Source: Hirudinaria manillensis
Taxonomy: Eukaryota > Annelida > Clitellata > Hirudinida > Hirudinidae
Direction: 5' to 3'
Assembly (NCBI GenBank): GCA_034509925.1
Contig: CM067529.1
Location: 11,169,001 to 11,233,000 of the forward strand
Length of the DNA: 64,000 nucleotides
The notes beneath the pieces were generated by a model, which was given only the letters and a program-made list of their open reading frames with translations, was not told where the DNA came from and searched no databases. The position numbers and the translations under genes were made by a program. This document shows positions 1-15,000 of the stretch, piece by piece (the stretch's first letter is position 1; each line of letters opens with the position of its first letter).

Positions 1-3000
1 AAAGTTTGAAAGGTTTCAATAGCTCCTTTTTTTCATTTTGTAAGCCTGCCTTGGAGGATGTCTTTTGTCCTCTTATTCCCCTTACCTGGTTGACTGTTAT
101 TCTTGAGGCTGATGATGATGACGATGTCAAGACTGACCCAAGTGTATTACTACTAGGGAGACCCTTGGGGTGATAATTCCTCTCATTATAATAATATGAT
201 TATTATTATTATTGTTATTATAAATATTTGTTACATGTTACTGTTATTATTAATCAGTAAGTAATTGTTTTTCACTCTTTGCTATTATCGCTCGGAGTGT
301 CATGAATACGAACGATTATCAGCCTTATTGCCTTCAAAGCTATTGTTATTATTACAAGCAGTTAGTTAACACTGTAACTATTATTATTAATATTATTAAT
401 ATTATTATCATTATTATTATTGTTATTATTATTATTAATGTTGCCATTCCACTGTTTATTTTCCATTTCTCGTATCTTGGCAAGCTCAACCACCTAAGTT
501 GCCTTTCAGTCTCGAGTCAAGAGATGCCTTCTTTGTACACTTTTTTTTTTTAAAAACCTTTTAACAGCCAATCGGAGGTGGCGCCACCCGACGGTCGGTG
601 CTTCCTGCTGGGACGTTTTGTTGGCCTTTTGTCCCCTGATAAAGAAAAGGTTCTGACTTTGGAATTAGGGTTTTGGATTCTGTGCCCCTGTGTGCTGTCA
701 GCCATCACTGAAGGAAATGCATCGTCTTGGACCATTCAAAATGAATCTGAACTTAAGGGCCTCGACCTCTCGGTCGGGGGGCAGTTTCGTTCGGTGCAGA
801 GAATCAACGTTTCAAAGGATTAAGGCCTTGCAGGGCACCTGAGTGTGTATGTTAATAAACGTGTTATTAATTATTAGCTTTAACTTTTTTGTGTACAGCC
901 ATTTTATGCAGTCTTTAACTTCCAGACTTTTGGACGTCTCTTTTGACATTTTGACATGCGCAAATAATTTTTTTGACGGGCATCTCCGAAATGAATTCTG
1001 CTTTCTGAAGATGATGATGATTGTGATAATGATGATGATGATGATGATGATGTTAATGATGAGCAGAAACATTGGAGTGTTCACTGGAATTGCAATAACA
1101 TCACGACGATGTTAATATTTTTACTAACTATTTATTATCTTTGCTGTCCAAAATATAAAAAAAAAGCTGGCACAGAACGAACGTTAAAAGCTCCAACTTA
1201 TTTTTTTAGATATTTTGAGAAATTATTTTCATTTAATTCCTGCTAAATTACCAAATAATAATACTTTGCAATTATTTAAAAAAAAACTGATTTAAGTGAT
1301 TTTTTTTAAAATTTTTATTTTAATAATTCACGCTTCCTTTCCGAAACCGAACTAACGAACGAAGGTTCGGCTGGATTCATCTATTCAAAGATATTCATCC
1401 TTGAAGATTTTCAGACTTTCCTTCTTTATTCTTCTTTTGCTTTATTTTTTTACCGACGTTGAGCTGATGGTGCTAGGTTGCTAAGCTGTTGTCTTTCCCG
1501 ATCGAAGCGATAAGAACGGAGCGTTGATGCATCAGTTGATGCGCCAATTCGGAATAGAATTCGTTTTCTCCCTCTTTTTATTTTCCCCCTTGCCTGGTTG
1601 GTTTGCCTCTAATTTTTGTTTTTCGTGTTTTCTTAACAACCTCTCTGGCTGGCTTGGTTTAACACTCTGACTCTGACTGACCGTTCTGGAAGGGATATTT
1701 GCGGAGTTGCCTTTCTGATATTCACGCTTTGTAACATAATTTGATCATTGTTTTCGTTCAACTGGTTCCGAGTTGGCCATTTGTTTGATTTCTTAACGAA
1801 CGAGGACAGCAAATAAATCTTTTTTTTCCCTCAATTATTCAAATTGTTGCCGTTAAGTTGGCAGTTAAGACTAACAACGGAGGAGTTGCGGCGAGGTTGC
1901 ATAATCGGCGTCGCTTTTGCTGGTGACCATAGTAACGTGTCGGGAGTTTTTGGAAATACCTTATAGGGAGAAATGTAGCGCTTGCAGGGTTAGGGCTTAG
2001 GGTTGTCGTTCCTATGTTGTTCAGAGGGCCCGGTCGTGGTATTGCTCGGTTGAGAGTCTAAAATCATCATATGAGACATCCGAGAATCGTGATTAGTCTT
2101 ACAAAAGAAGGCCCTTTTTTTTCCTTAAAAGCTTTTATTAAAGATGAAAAAAGAAGGATTCGTTTGCGCGCTAATTGAGAAAAATCTGTGGGCAATTAAT
2201 CTGTGAGTAACGACATCTGGTTAATTCCGCTTCAGCTGTTTCCTGTTCTGAAATTGGGACCAAATTGTAGCAGACGACCACGCATAGTAATGATCCTGCC
2301 TCTCGTCTGAGATTTCGATTGTTGAGGAAGTAAGATGGTTCGAATAATGACTATTATTATAGGTAGTATTATTATAATATAATAACTATTATTATAGGTA
2401 GTATTATTATCATATATTAAGATTATTATTATGGTTAGTATTATTATAACATAATAACCATTATTGTAATTAGTAATTCGTCCTACAAAAGCAAACAAGA
2501 AATATTTGTGGACTTCGATGGACTGGGTGAAATGCTGGGTGCAAATCCATGGGGTGCAAGATTTGAATTTAATTTTTTTTCTGAAAATCGAATGAAGTAA
2601 ATTTTAATTTAATTGCTTGAGTTGGTGCTATGGTTGTGGAGTTAGATGGATTGCTTATGATGGTGATACTAATGATGGAAACGATAGAAACGTCAATAAT
2701 GATAATAATAATAATAATAACGATGTAATCTTTCAAGGTAATTAATAGTAATGATGCGGATGACTTACTGCAAGTGGAAAGCTTATTTGACCTTGTGCCA
2801 GTGGACCAAAGGCTGAGCAATGATCTGAGGCGTCACTTGTCGAGGGCATTTGAGCCTTTTATGGGACTTCCTAATTCTTGAATGCGAAAACTATCTGTTT
2901 TCACAAATAGGCTCTATTTGTTTATTTTAACAAATAATAACAGGGTTCTGTTTGTTTATTTTACAAAATAATAACAGGAAGCTTGGTCTTCTCTTAGTGT

Positions 3001-4155
3001 AGGTCCAACCAATCGACGGGTATAATCACTTTCGGAATACAACACCATTTCAAATCGTGCATCACCATCATCATCATTGTCATCGTCGTCGTCGTCGTCG
3101 TCATCATCAGGTTCTCACAAAAAGAGTAACTGCGTGAAGAATTGATAAAAAATAATTGAAATCAGTTTGCTTCTGAACGAAGAAAATGGGTAAATAGGTA
3201 ATTACCCATCTATTAATTATCATCCAATTTTGAGAAACTACTGTAAAAATTGGCAATAATTCTATTCTCATTTAAATAATGTCCCGTAAATTCCCCCCGT
3301 TACAATCAACTATGGTTCTCTGAATAAAACCGAAGATGAAGACTACGACGATGGAGGTGCTAGTATCAATAGTATCAATACTTTAATTGTACCGCTTCGG
3401 TGGGCTTTGATGGGCACGGCCAAAGAACAGCCAAGAATGCATATCTTATGGAGAGGACTGTCAGAACAGCTGAACAAAAGCAGAACGAAATTAAGCGAAA
3501 TGCAATTCGATGATGGTGAAGTTGGTTGTTATTTTGTCAAACCAGGATGTTATTGGAATAATTAAACTCTAGAAAAGTGTCATTAGAGCCGACCGAGCGG
3601 ACGTTTTGAGAAGGCGTTTTTATTCGAATTGTTTGGTGGACCGCCTCCAAATTGAGTTCGCATTCTTGGCTGAAGACCGGATAGTATTTCCTGGAGATAT
3701 TCGCTTGGTTTAACGGGTTAGTACCTTAATCTGAGGTTAGACAGATGTTAAACATTTTGCTACGTTATCGTCGACTGTCTCTAATTAATTAGCTTGAAGG
3801 ATTTATGGATTTTCCAATATTGTCCATTTGTCTATTTTTATTTTTATTTTATTGAATAGTTGTTTCTGGTATTATATCAGTTGTTAACAATCACTTTATT
3901 TATTAATTCACGTTTTTAATTGAATTTCTAAATTGTTACCTGATAAATACTGAAGACATTATGTAACATATTAAAAGTAATTAGCTATTCTAGGCTTCTC
4001 AGTTGTTTTATTATGTACATATGGTTTTTCTGCAGACATCGATAATGGGCGCTATATAAATATAGCATTTTAAACAGCCTTTTATAGTATTTATGCAATA
4101 AAGATACAAGAACCTGGGCATTTTCTACTTCTGTCCATTTCTTTAGTTTCCAGTC
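1..4155. other. Microsatellite-rich noncoding region
   Basis: I see no supportable gene in this stretch. It contains short ATT/AAT runs near 190-220, 370-440 and 2340-2470, GAT/CAT runs near 1010-1060, 2690-2720 and 3060-3110, and AT-rich filler. Positions 2343-2415 hold an imperfect direct repeat of roughly 38 bp. A GC-richer block at about 560-835 is open on both strands over 60-80 codons, but I do not recognise either translation. Candidate upstream noncoding exons and the promoter of the gene starting at 4156 may lie in the last few hundred bases. Confidence 0.6.
4047..4072 (+). repeat. L2-like LINE 3' tail relic (GCGCTATATAAAT)
   Basis: The motif GCGCTATATAAAT resembles the 3' tail of L2-group LINEs and recurs at 11931, where it is followed by (ATT)n as such tails usually are. 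Because it contains TATATAAAT about 90 bp before the first coding exon of the adaptor gene, it could instead or also serve as a TATA element. The sequence alone does not decide. Confidence 0.35.
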
Positions 4156-4767
4156 ATGCCAATACCAGATAGACAGGTTACAGTGGTTCAGTGTGTTAAG
4201 ATCAAGAAGAAAGATTCCTCTCCTGTAAGATGCTATATTAATTTGTAATCTTTATATTTTAGTCACCCTTATCATCGTCGTCGTCGTCATTCACCGTTAA
4301 AATGACTGATTTAATTACTTCGAAGATGGTATTTATTTTTTTATTATTTATATTCAGTCAATCCAATCAATATATTACAGATATTAATTCTTGTTAAAAC
4401 TAGTTTGTAGAGTTATTGAAACTGCCAGGTCCCATTTATTTATTTATTTTATTTCTCCCAGCAATTTCAAGAGTCGTTCAATAAATAATTATGCAAATTT
4501 AAATAATTGGCCGTAATCAGTAAAAGCGAAAATCGCCGAAACGTTACAATTAAAATCCTCATCATCATCATCGTCGTCGTCGTCATCATCATCGTCGTCG
4601 TCTTCATCACCGGTTAGGAGTTCACGTTGAAAGTGACTTGGAGTGACAATACGACCAGCGAGAGGATGAGAAACTATAATAACATTTCAGACTTTTTGGT
4701 TAGTTTTTTGAATACCATAGCGGCTGTATTATTATTATTATTATTGTTATTATTATTATTATTATTA

Positions 4768-4804
<37 letters not shown>

Positions 4805-4919
4805 TATCATTATTATTAATATTATTATTATTAACATTGTTATTATTATTTGTTGATTTTCTCAGCCAAACAAATGTTTAAACTCGATAACAAACGATAT
4901 ACAGATTACCCCATCGAAT

Positions 4920-4950
<31 letters not shown>

Positions 4951-6636
4951 TTACTATTATTATTTTAATTACAAAATATGGGTCTAACAGTTTAACTGAT
5001 CTTTTAAATTAAATTGATTTAATAGGTTTATATAAATTTATCCGACTCGCTACTTGCATGTCCTTTTCAATCTTTATCTTAGTTTGTCAGAATTTCTGCA
5101 ACACTTCTGCATAGTTGTATCTGCCCGTCTCTGATCATCCTTCCTTCCTGCCTGCCATAATCCATGTTTTGATTTCTCTTCTGGAGATGAATTTCATTGA
5201 AATTGTTTCAATTCCTTTCTAGATTCCTATCTTCAGTCTACCTTTAAATCAAGAGCGAGTCTCCCGCTGAAGGATTTTTTTCTCAATCCGTTAAAGATAT
5301 TAAAAAAGACCGTGTTGTATTGTGCTTCTAAATCTAGCAACCTTCGTGAATTTATAGTTCTTTACAGAAATGGTCTGGACTTCCTGGTATCTGCTCCTTT
5401 GAGTTATTTTTTATTTTGTCTGCACCAATGTTTACTTCATCCGCAGTGCCATTGTGAATGCTGTTTTTCAAAGTCAACAGTGCATTCCTCCTTTAGACCT
5501 CAGAACCTCAAAGCTCTTGAATGATAAGCAGGCTTGCCATAACTGCTTTAATAGCTACACAAGACCTCTCTTGTAGTTTTTTTTTTACAATTACGGGTTA
5601 CAGTTTAAGTAAAACAGGAAATGTACATGCTTACGGTTTGTAAACTCCAACAACAAGCAAACAAGGGCTCTTATGATTTTAAAAATGAAGTGCTTTAAGA
5701 GTTTCGCTGTAAATTACAAAATATGAATATTCATACTTCACTTGACATTTTACTTACGCATTTCTTGAAGATTTAAAATTCTTCCTTTAGATCAATCCTG
5801 TTAATCTATCAAATGTTAAATAATAATAAAATCAACTAATGTTAGGCCATAAATGTGACTTCTAAATATAGCATAAGCAGAATCCATGATGTGCTCTCCT
5901 GATAGGACATGATATTAACAAATTAAGCTTTCTGCCAATTTTTAACATCACGCTGAGTCTGTACAGAGAAGTGCTTTGACAGAATTCGATGGAATCTTCC
6001 GTGGAAGCCATAGAAATTTATCGAAGCTTATAATAGAGAATCATTTCACAGTAACATATGAGTGACGTATGAGTGATTTCTTTCTTTTAGCTTTCTCTTT
6101 CGATCTGTCTATCTTTGGCAGAAGCATTGGCTGTCAACATTCTAAAATATCGACAAAACTTGCTATATATAACAAGTCTAATTAATATCATTAATCAGAT
6201 ATTAACATTATTAAATATTATCTTCATAATTAGTTATTATCAGTCATAATATATACAGTTATTATAGCTGATTGATACACATGTCGTGAGAACATTAACA
6301 TAATTTCAGAGAATCCTGAACATAATCAGCCCTACTTTGGACCTCCCTGTCCTCAAAGGTTTGCAATAAAACGATTATTTGCTAAAATATAAATAATGCC
6401 AGAAGGGCATTTATTACTGTTATTGAAAAAAATTATAATTAAATTTTAAAAAAGAAAAATAAACTGAAATAATTTTTTAAAATATCCCACATTTATATTT
6501 TTATCCTATAAAATAAATAAATAAATTATTCTTCAACTTCAGACGCTCAAAAATTTCTAAAATACGGTTTCATTCCGTTGCGTGACGGCAAGAAAAAGTC
6601 GGATTTGGATCAATTCTTCCAGGTGAGTTGGAAAAG

Positions 6637-6710
<74 letters not shown>

Positions 6711-9498
6711 TAATAATAATAATAACAATAATAATAATAATAATAATAATAAATAATAAATGTATGCATGTGATAATGTTAAGTAATTAAATATTATAAA
6801 ACAATTATCACCATAACTGATTCTTAATAATACAATAATATAATCACCTTAAGGTAGGCCTAAATTTTAATTAAATTTTAAAAATCATTATTTATATTTT
6901 ATTATATATTAATTATATTTTATTACATATTAATTATATTTTATTATGTATTAATAATATGTTATTAAATATTAATTATATTTATTTATTTATTTACTTA
7001 TTTCAGGACCTCCTCTCTAAACTTCCACACCACGTCTTAACTGACGAGCGTTTCATCGGCTTCTTTGAGATTTCGTCCATAAACGAACTGAAGTCGAAAT
7101 AGTAATTATAACAACATTCACTTAATAATTGATTAATTAATTTAATTATTAATTAATTAAATTATTTATTAATTATAATGTAATACCATTTGTTAATGAA
7201 TCTCAATACAAGATTTGCAATAGCAATTTCAATGGCGAGGTTTGCCTGGACTTGTTTGTCCGAACTTGTTTGCCTGTTCTTATAAATGAATAAACAATGA
7301 TCAGAATAATCTAATACATGAATTAGACGATAATAATAATAATAATAATAATTTATAATCTATTCTAATAACAACTTATTGGTTAATTCCAGCTCGAAAA
7401 TTCTCGAAAGTGCTCAGGGTAAGATGATTCAGAAGACGTAACATAAATGGCTTCATTACTCTTTAAAGACATATTTTTCGACATTTTGCAAAATAAACAT
7501 CACTTATTTACAGTTAACTTATTATATTTACCATGAGAAAGTACATTAGCATAATAATGCCTATTATTTCAAGCGTAAAACATTCTACCCATCTGAAATA
7601 CTTCTGACACTCAGACAACAAAAATCAACAACAAAAACAACACCAACAGCAGCAACAACAACAACAACAAAATATAAGAACTTGTAAAACTTATAAACTT
7701 GAATTTTGCTTACGAAACAACACCCGAACTGTGATATTAGCAGAACTATGAGTGATCTGTAATGATCAAAGCTTGCGCTAAATAAATTCTCCTATCCGTC
7801 CAAGTAATTTTTAACCCCGACATTCTAACTTACCCCAAACCAGGTACATGTAGGTTGAAAAGCGAATCGGTCAATAGATTGAGTAACCAATCGACAACAG
7901 CGGATAAGGTCGAAAACCCGGACGACAATTACAGCGTCTTGAAACTGAACCCAGACGAGAATCCAGTCTTCCAGGCAATGGAAACCTATCAATGTCCAGA
8001 AGAGTTCTTGGAGACGCCAATCAGTGACAGCAACTACGCTCAGATTGGCAACGTTGATGATAAAGATGATGGCGTGATGGATAAGAAGAAGGAGACGACG
8101 ACGACGATGATGATGAAGAAGAAGAAGGGAGGCAATTATTGGGTCATTACGAACTTCAAGAAGATACATAATGACGAGGTAAAGGATTTGGTTGAATATC
8201 ATCAGCTATTTATTTATCTGATAATATCATCTACTATGGTTTTGGCTGATTAAATAAATAAATGATAATTTATTTAGCATCATTTAGATTCGAGATTAAA
8301 TAATACGTTCTAAAAGTTTCTATAATTGTTATAATAAAAATACTGCTAGCTAATAATTTTGAATTAATAAAAAGATTTTGAAGTCAATATAGTAATTGTA
8401 ATAATTAGATAACATAATTGGCATAATTTGAACAACAGTTACATTCGGTTTTGGACTTTAGGATTTGAAATTGAAATGTGGCCCATATATTATTTAAAAT
8501 ATATATTATTAAAAATATAAATTATTAGTTCAAATAGATTGTAATGTTTGCAAAAATTATGATTGAAATTATAATTTAATATAATTTATTGGTTCAAAAT
8601 AATTTTATTCGGCTGAATTTCATGACCAGATTGACGTAGAAAAGGGAGACTTGGTTACTGTGCTCGATAAAAGTCAAAATGGTGGGATAATTAGATTTTC
8701 ATTAAATACAATTACATTTTAATTAATTTTAAATTAAATTTTAATTAATTTTAAATTACATTTTAATTAATTTTAAATTAAATTTTAATTAATTTTAAAT
8801 TAAATTTTAATTAATTTTAAATTAAATTTTAATTAATTTTAAATTAAATTTTAATTAATTTTAAATTACATTTTAATTAATTTTAAATTAAATTCTAATT
8901 AATTTTAAATTAAATTCTAATTAATTTTAAATTAAATTCTAATTAATTTTAAATTAAATTTTAATTAATTTTAGATAATTATTAAATTAATATAAATATT
9001 TTATAACATAATTTATAATATAATAAATTAATAAATGTATTAGTGAATGTGACGAAATTAATTATTTCATGGTGAATTCTTAAGTTATTTATTACAATTA
9101 AACGAAATTTTGGTTTTTAAAAAATATGTAAAACCGTGTTTATATAACCAAATACTTTGTTATACAGTAATACAGTAATATACAGAATTTGATACATAAT
9201 TTATTTATCTAATTACGAATAATGAATCATAACAGCATTATGATAATAATAATATTAATATATTTATTACAATAATATTAATTATTATTTAAAAAAATTT
9301 GTATTAGGGAAATGGCTAGTTTTCAATAAGGATGCAAAAGACAGAGGATGGATTCCAAAGGAAATCCTACTTCCAGATAAAGAGGCCATTCTATCTGAGA
9401 GTAATTATAAATATAATTTATTGTGGCTATATATATATGTAGTCATAAATATAATTATAAATATAATTAGTATAATTAGTGGGTATAATATATATTAC

Positions 9499-9558
<60 letters not shown>

Positions 9559-12058
9559 CGTAATTTATTCATAATTTTATATATATATATATATTATTAT
9601 AACAGCAGACGACATGGAATTCGTCGTCGTCGAATCTTACAAAGCCGTAAATTCGGACGAAATTACAGTCGAAAAGGGAGAATTGGTTAGGGTCATCAGT
9701 AACCCGTCAACTGGTTGGTGGAAAATTAGGTCGGTGCATTCAATAGTTTCATTTTGATTAAATAATTAATTAATTAATATTTAATTGATTATATTTATTT
9801 CCAATATTTCCAATAAATTTGTTAATTAATTTTAATTAATTTTTAATTAATTTTAATTAATTTTTAATTAATTTTAATTAATTTTAATTAATTAATCCAT
9901 TTTAATTATCGCCAACGTTCTAATTAATGTAGTAATTAGTCAGTTCGAATTGTTAATCAACATTTTGTATGGTATAATTCTTAATCAAATTTATTTACTA
10001 GTTCAGGTTTAATATAATTTGTTTATAATTTGTATATATTGGTCAACTTCGGTGACAACGTATATCACAAAATTGTGGTTTCCATTTTTAAACCATCACA
10101 CATCATCGTCGTCGTCATCATCATCATCATCATCATCATCATCACCATCATCATCATCAAAGCTGTTATCGAGAGAAGTATCACCACAATTAAATTTTTT
10201 TTTCCATAATTCCATTGAAAGACATGGAAAGTCTGAAGGCAGAATTCCGGGTTCTTGCATTGGAGTTTTAGGACCAAGACAGGTTTTTAATTTAATTTTA
10301 ATTTAAAGATGGGTTGGATCACCAATTTAATTAAATAAATAAATAAATCAATTAATATTTAATTACAAATTAATTAAACATATTTAATTTAATAAATAAA
10401 TCAATTAATATTTAATTTCAAATTGATTAATTATATTTAATTTAATAAATAAATAAATTAATATTTAATTTCAAATGAATTAATTATATTTAATTAAATA
10501 AATCAATCAATTAATATTTAATTATAATTAATTAATTGAACACCTACAGTTCCAGTGGAATTTTCATTTTGATTGATTTTGATTTTGATTTTTAATGAAA
10601 TAAAATCCAAATAATTGAATTATTTACTTTGATTTCTTGTATTTTATGTATTATATTTTTATTGTTCAATATTCATGCAATAATGTCTTATTACGTTGCC
10701 TTGAAACTTTTGCAGCTCCAAATGATCCAAGAACAAAAGGAGGACGTCTACAGTTACATCCAGACTACGAAAAAGTGAGAATTAATTTATAATTAATTTA
10801 TAAATGATTAAAATTTAAAAAAAATAAATTTAATAATTTAAAAAATGATTTAATTTTTAATTCAATTTATGCGGAGTGAAAATGGAACTTATGTTATTCC
10901 ATTAGTAAATTTATTATCATTTGATATAATTTTAAAATATTTAAAATTAATTCAAGATATTTTGCTTTAAATGAATTTTAATTTCAGTATTGAAGAAATG
11001 TATTCGAGGGTTGAAAAATTCAAATTAGAGTCAGTATTTATTTATCAATCATTTTAAAAAAGTTTATTAAGTAATTTTAAATTAATTATTTGAGATTTTT
11101 TAATAATTGAACAAACTTACAGATAATTATGTAATATTTAGAATATTTTAATGGTAAATAATTTTAATTATCTTAATGATCTCGAAATGATTTTATTTCT
11201 TTCACAGAAAAACCAAAGCAAATCCAAAGGTCATTATATATGATTCCCTATAAAGACTCTAAGTATAATTATTTTATGTATAATAATAATAGTAATTAAT
11301 TTTAAATTATTTAAATATTTATTTTATTTGTATTAAATATCAATTACTAAATAATATTAATTTTAAATAATATGGTAGAATTCGAGTTTATGATTTTACT
11401 AATTTTGCCACTTAATTGCCACTTACCAATGATTAGAGAGCTTTTAGACGTAAATTTTGTTACGCACTTATCGAATTTTTAATTTTTTTTTTCTGAACTA
11501 ATTCTTGGAAAATAAATTAAGTCATTGGTAAAAAAAAACATAATTAATTAATTCATTAAAACGTAAATAATATAATAATATAAATAATATATTAAAACAT
11601 AAATAATTCGTTGAGACATAAATGGTTTATTAAAAATAAATAGTTAAATTCTCCCATAGAGTCCCATAGAAAGACTCCCAAGTTATGAAAACCTTCGCGA
11701 AATTATCCAAACAAAGGTTAATAAGTGCGAAATTTTAAATCTTCATTTAATGTTTTGTTTTGTTAATAAAAATTCCTTTCAGGAAAAAATATAATATTTT
11801 TAAATTTACATTTAAAATAATTTTTAATAATTTTTAACAATAAGTAAGTCAAATCGCAAATAATCTACAAAATAACTTCTGCTAAGGTTTCAATAATGTT
11901 TCTATTTTTATTCTGAAGAATAGGGCGCTATATAAATTTCATAAATTGAATAACAGATATTATTATTATTAGTTAATATTATTGCCGTTATTATTATTAT
12001 CGCTTCTGTTGTTAATGTTAATAATAATAATATTAATATTATATTAATATCAATAATA

Positions 12059-12094
<36 letters not shown>

Positions 12095-15000
12095 ATTACT
12101 GTTATTAGCGTTTGCCTTTTATTATCATTTACATTAAATCAAAATTATTACAATTATATTTTTTTTCAGTTTTCAAAAATTTAAATGCTATTTCTAGGAA
12201 AACTGCAACAGAAATTCTAACATACCTTCAGTTTATGTGAGAGCAGGCGATGTTTCAGAGGTTGGAATAATTATTAACTAATTATAATAATTTTAACTAA
12301 TAATAATAATAACAGTTACTACTACTACTACTACTAATAATAATAATAATAATAATATAATAATCAACTAATAATAGTCATGGGATTCTGTAAGATATTT
12401 ATATGCAATTAAGACTATAATTATGTTTAATTCAATTGAAATAATAAGGAAATTCGATTTTACGAAATCATATGGGCCTTCTATAACGTGACTGAAGGGT
12501 GACTGAATAGTATATTATCTGATAAAATATTTGCGAATTAATTAAGATTTTTGCATGAAATAATCTTAATAATTTTTATTTTTATTGTAATTTCACAAAA
12601 TCACAACAATAAATATAATTTAATTCATTGGAAAACAATTATCTATAATTACGTTGATTAAAACCTATAAAATTATTTTCGTTTTGTTGTCATTTTCACA
12701 AAAATTACATAAAAACTTAACATTATTCGTTAATTTAATGAAAATTAATTTTTATTTCCCAAAAGCATCTAATAAATTCGTAATACTAATTTTTGTTTTA
12801 TTCAGTTGACCAAAATATTTGACGAGGTAGAGAGATCCGAGCGCTATAAAGGTACCAGAAAGGTGTGCAGAACTGAATCAGATTCGAGACAATCGTTCAA
12901 TCAATCGAAGCAATCAAAGGATTTCAATCAACCCCGCAGTTAGCAGTTTGGTTGTTTGGTTGATATTTAGCCTGAAAATGATGCGGAGTTTATTTGTTTT
13001 TTTATTTATTTAATTATTTATTTATTTATTTACTTATTTATTTGTTATTATTTTTTTAAGTTGGGATAAGTTTATTTCGAATAATTTCCAAAATAAAGAA
13101 ATCAAAGTTATTTCTTTGATTAATTATAAAATGTAAGAAATGTTTTATTTCATTACTTAATATTTTTAAATTCTGTTTCCAAAATTTTATTGCAATTCAT
13201 TTATTTGCGTTTCAACATTTTTACAAATTTTAAATAATTTTACGTACGGTCTTGAATTATTAATATATTATAATTATTATATTATAAAATTATATTTTGA
13301 AATAACAATTGATTTATTGCAAAGACGAAGCAAAGCAAAGAAATTCTAGCGACGCCAAGTTCCCTCAAAGCTCCAACAGGATTTCATTTCCATCGGTTTA
13401 TTCCAATTTGAAATCAAATCAAGAAAATGGATGGAAAAAAGAAGACAAAAACGAGGAGGACGTTTTCTACGACAATGTTGGCTGCGTTGGAGATTTGGTC
13501 ATCGACAAATGCAACAAGGCGACCCTGTATGCGGAAAGCAACACATCGAGTTCCAACTCTCAAACCTCACCGGAAGTGATTTCTTCACCTATCGTCTCTC
13601 CAATCGCTGCAAACTCGAAGCCAAACTCGCCGGTTACCAAGGGCATCAAAAGGGGTCCAAATCCCAGACCGAACCCCGATTCAAAGGTACCTTCCAATCA
13701 TAAACTTCCAACTTCTCACGTGTCCTCGTTGCCGGCAAATACCTCACAAAAACCACCCGTGAAAAGCAAACCACAAACGTATCCAAAACCTCAAATTCCG
13801 TCGAGATCGGGAGACCAAATCATCTCACCGGTAAAACAAAAGCCAACGATTCAGGTAAAACCAAAGGAGAAGATGCCAAACAGAAAAGGTTTTTTAAATG
13901 TCTAATTTTTCTGAAAAATTATTAATCGCTGAAAATTTCGAATTCTTGTTCAGAGCCCGCGGCAGACGACAAGAAAAACGCGGTAAATTCATTTATTTTA
14001 ATTTTCTATCTTTTTCATTTATGATTTAATATAATAAATTTGCGATTCTAATATTAATGCACCGGTGTATTTCATATACGCTTCTTGTTGATCATTCGCA
14101 CGGAACTTTTCAGCATAGAAGTGGTAGCGACATACTGCGACAGTCGCGCGTTGCAGCTGCTGCCGCTACGCGACTCACGCTGCAGTCCAATTTTTTTTTT
14201 GAGGGGTAGGGGGAAGACTTGAATCGCAGTTTTGACAAAGAGTCGCATCCACTCATTTAGGAAGAAGAGACATTATTAACAAAATAACCAATCCGACAGA
14301 GAGTGCAATTAGATTTCGGCATTAACTCAAGCTAAGGTCCTTGTCAGCGAAGCTACGTTCGTTAAATGTTTGTCCGCATTTCAAGTGAAAAGTATTTTCT
14401 GAACAGAGTCCAATCTCTCTTTCCACATTTTCGTGAAGAAATCTTCTTGCCTCGCTATAAGCAATGCACATTTTAGTTCAAATTATGTGCTAAATTAATA
14501 TTAATCAGTCATTAATAATTAATTAGTACCCAGTTAACGATATCTCGAAAGACGCAGCCGAAGAACTATTGAAGCTTGGAATAAAAGGGGCATTTTTATT
14601 CAGAGTTTCAAATAAAAAAGTGAGTTTTTATCTTATTATTCTTTTGAAATACTTGAACATAGATGATGGCTGATGGAAACTCCTCCTCGGAGCTTTCCGA
14701 CAGGGATCCTCAGAGAAGGTCCCCCATCTTCGAACCTTTCGGCCCTTTGAAACCCCTGACGTTCTCCGGGGGTGGGCCGCATCCGGTGATCAGCAGGATG
14801 TCCCTGTCGGTTTCCATATGCGGACTCTAGAGCTTAGGCTTTGGAAGGCTCTCTTTGGCCTCTTTATGCCGTCACATACCAGACTGGAGCGACTATTAAA
14901 AGCTCTCGTTGGCTTCTTTCGTCGCTGCACTCTCCCACTGAAGCGAAGCCACCTAGCCCCTACGACTCTCAGTGGCCTACTTTCCGTCATCCCTGCTTCC

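Noticed and set aside
1990-2004. Telomere-like TTAGGGCTTAGGG
   Set aside because: Only two near-units; too short to suggest an interstitial telomere array.
4727-4881. Poly-leucine and poly-isoleucine reading frames (also near 6640, 2232 and 302)
   Set aside because: They come from ATT/AAT microsatellites. Only the first 24 codons of the 4627 frame are real, as a PX exon.
7825-8202. 125-codon minus-strand frame opposite the SH3-1 exon
   Set aside because: Shadow of the plus-strand exon, which has splice sites and SH3 homology.
8708-8975. Possible CRISPR-like array (regular 22-bp repeat)
   Set aside because: No spacers, AT-only, self-complementary and inside a eukaryotic intron.
13431-13703. 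Second plus-strand frame within the proline-rich exon
   Set aside because: The other frame joins in phase to both neighbours and has proline-rich, YxN-containing sequence; this one is a shadow.
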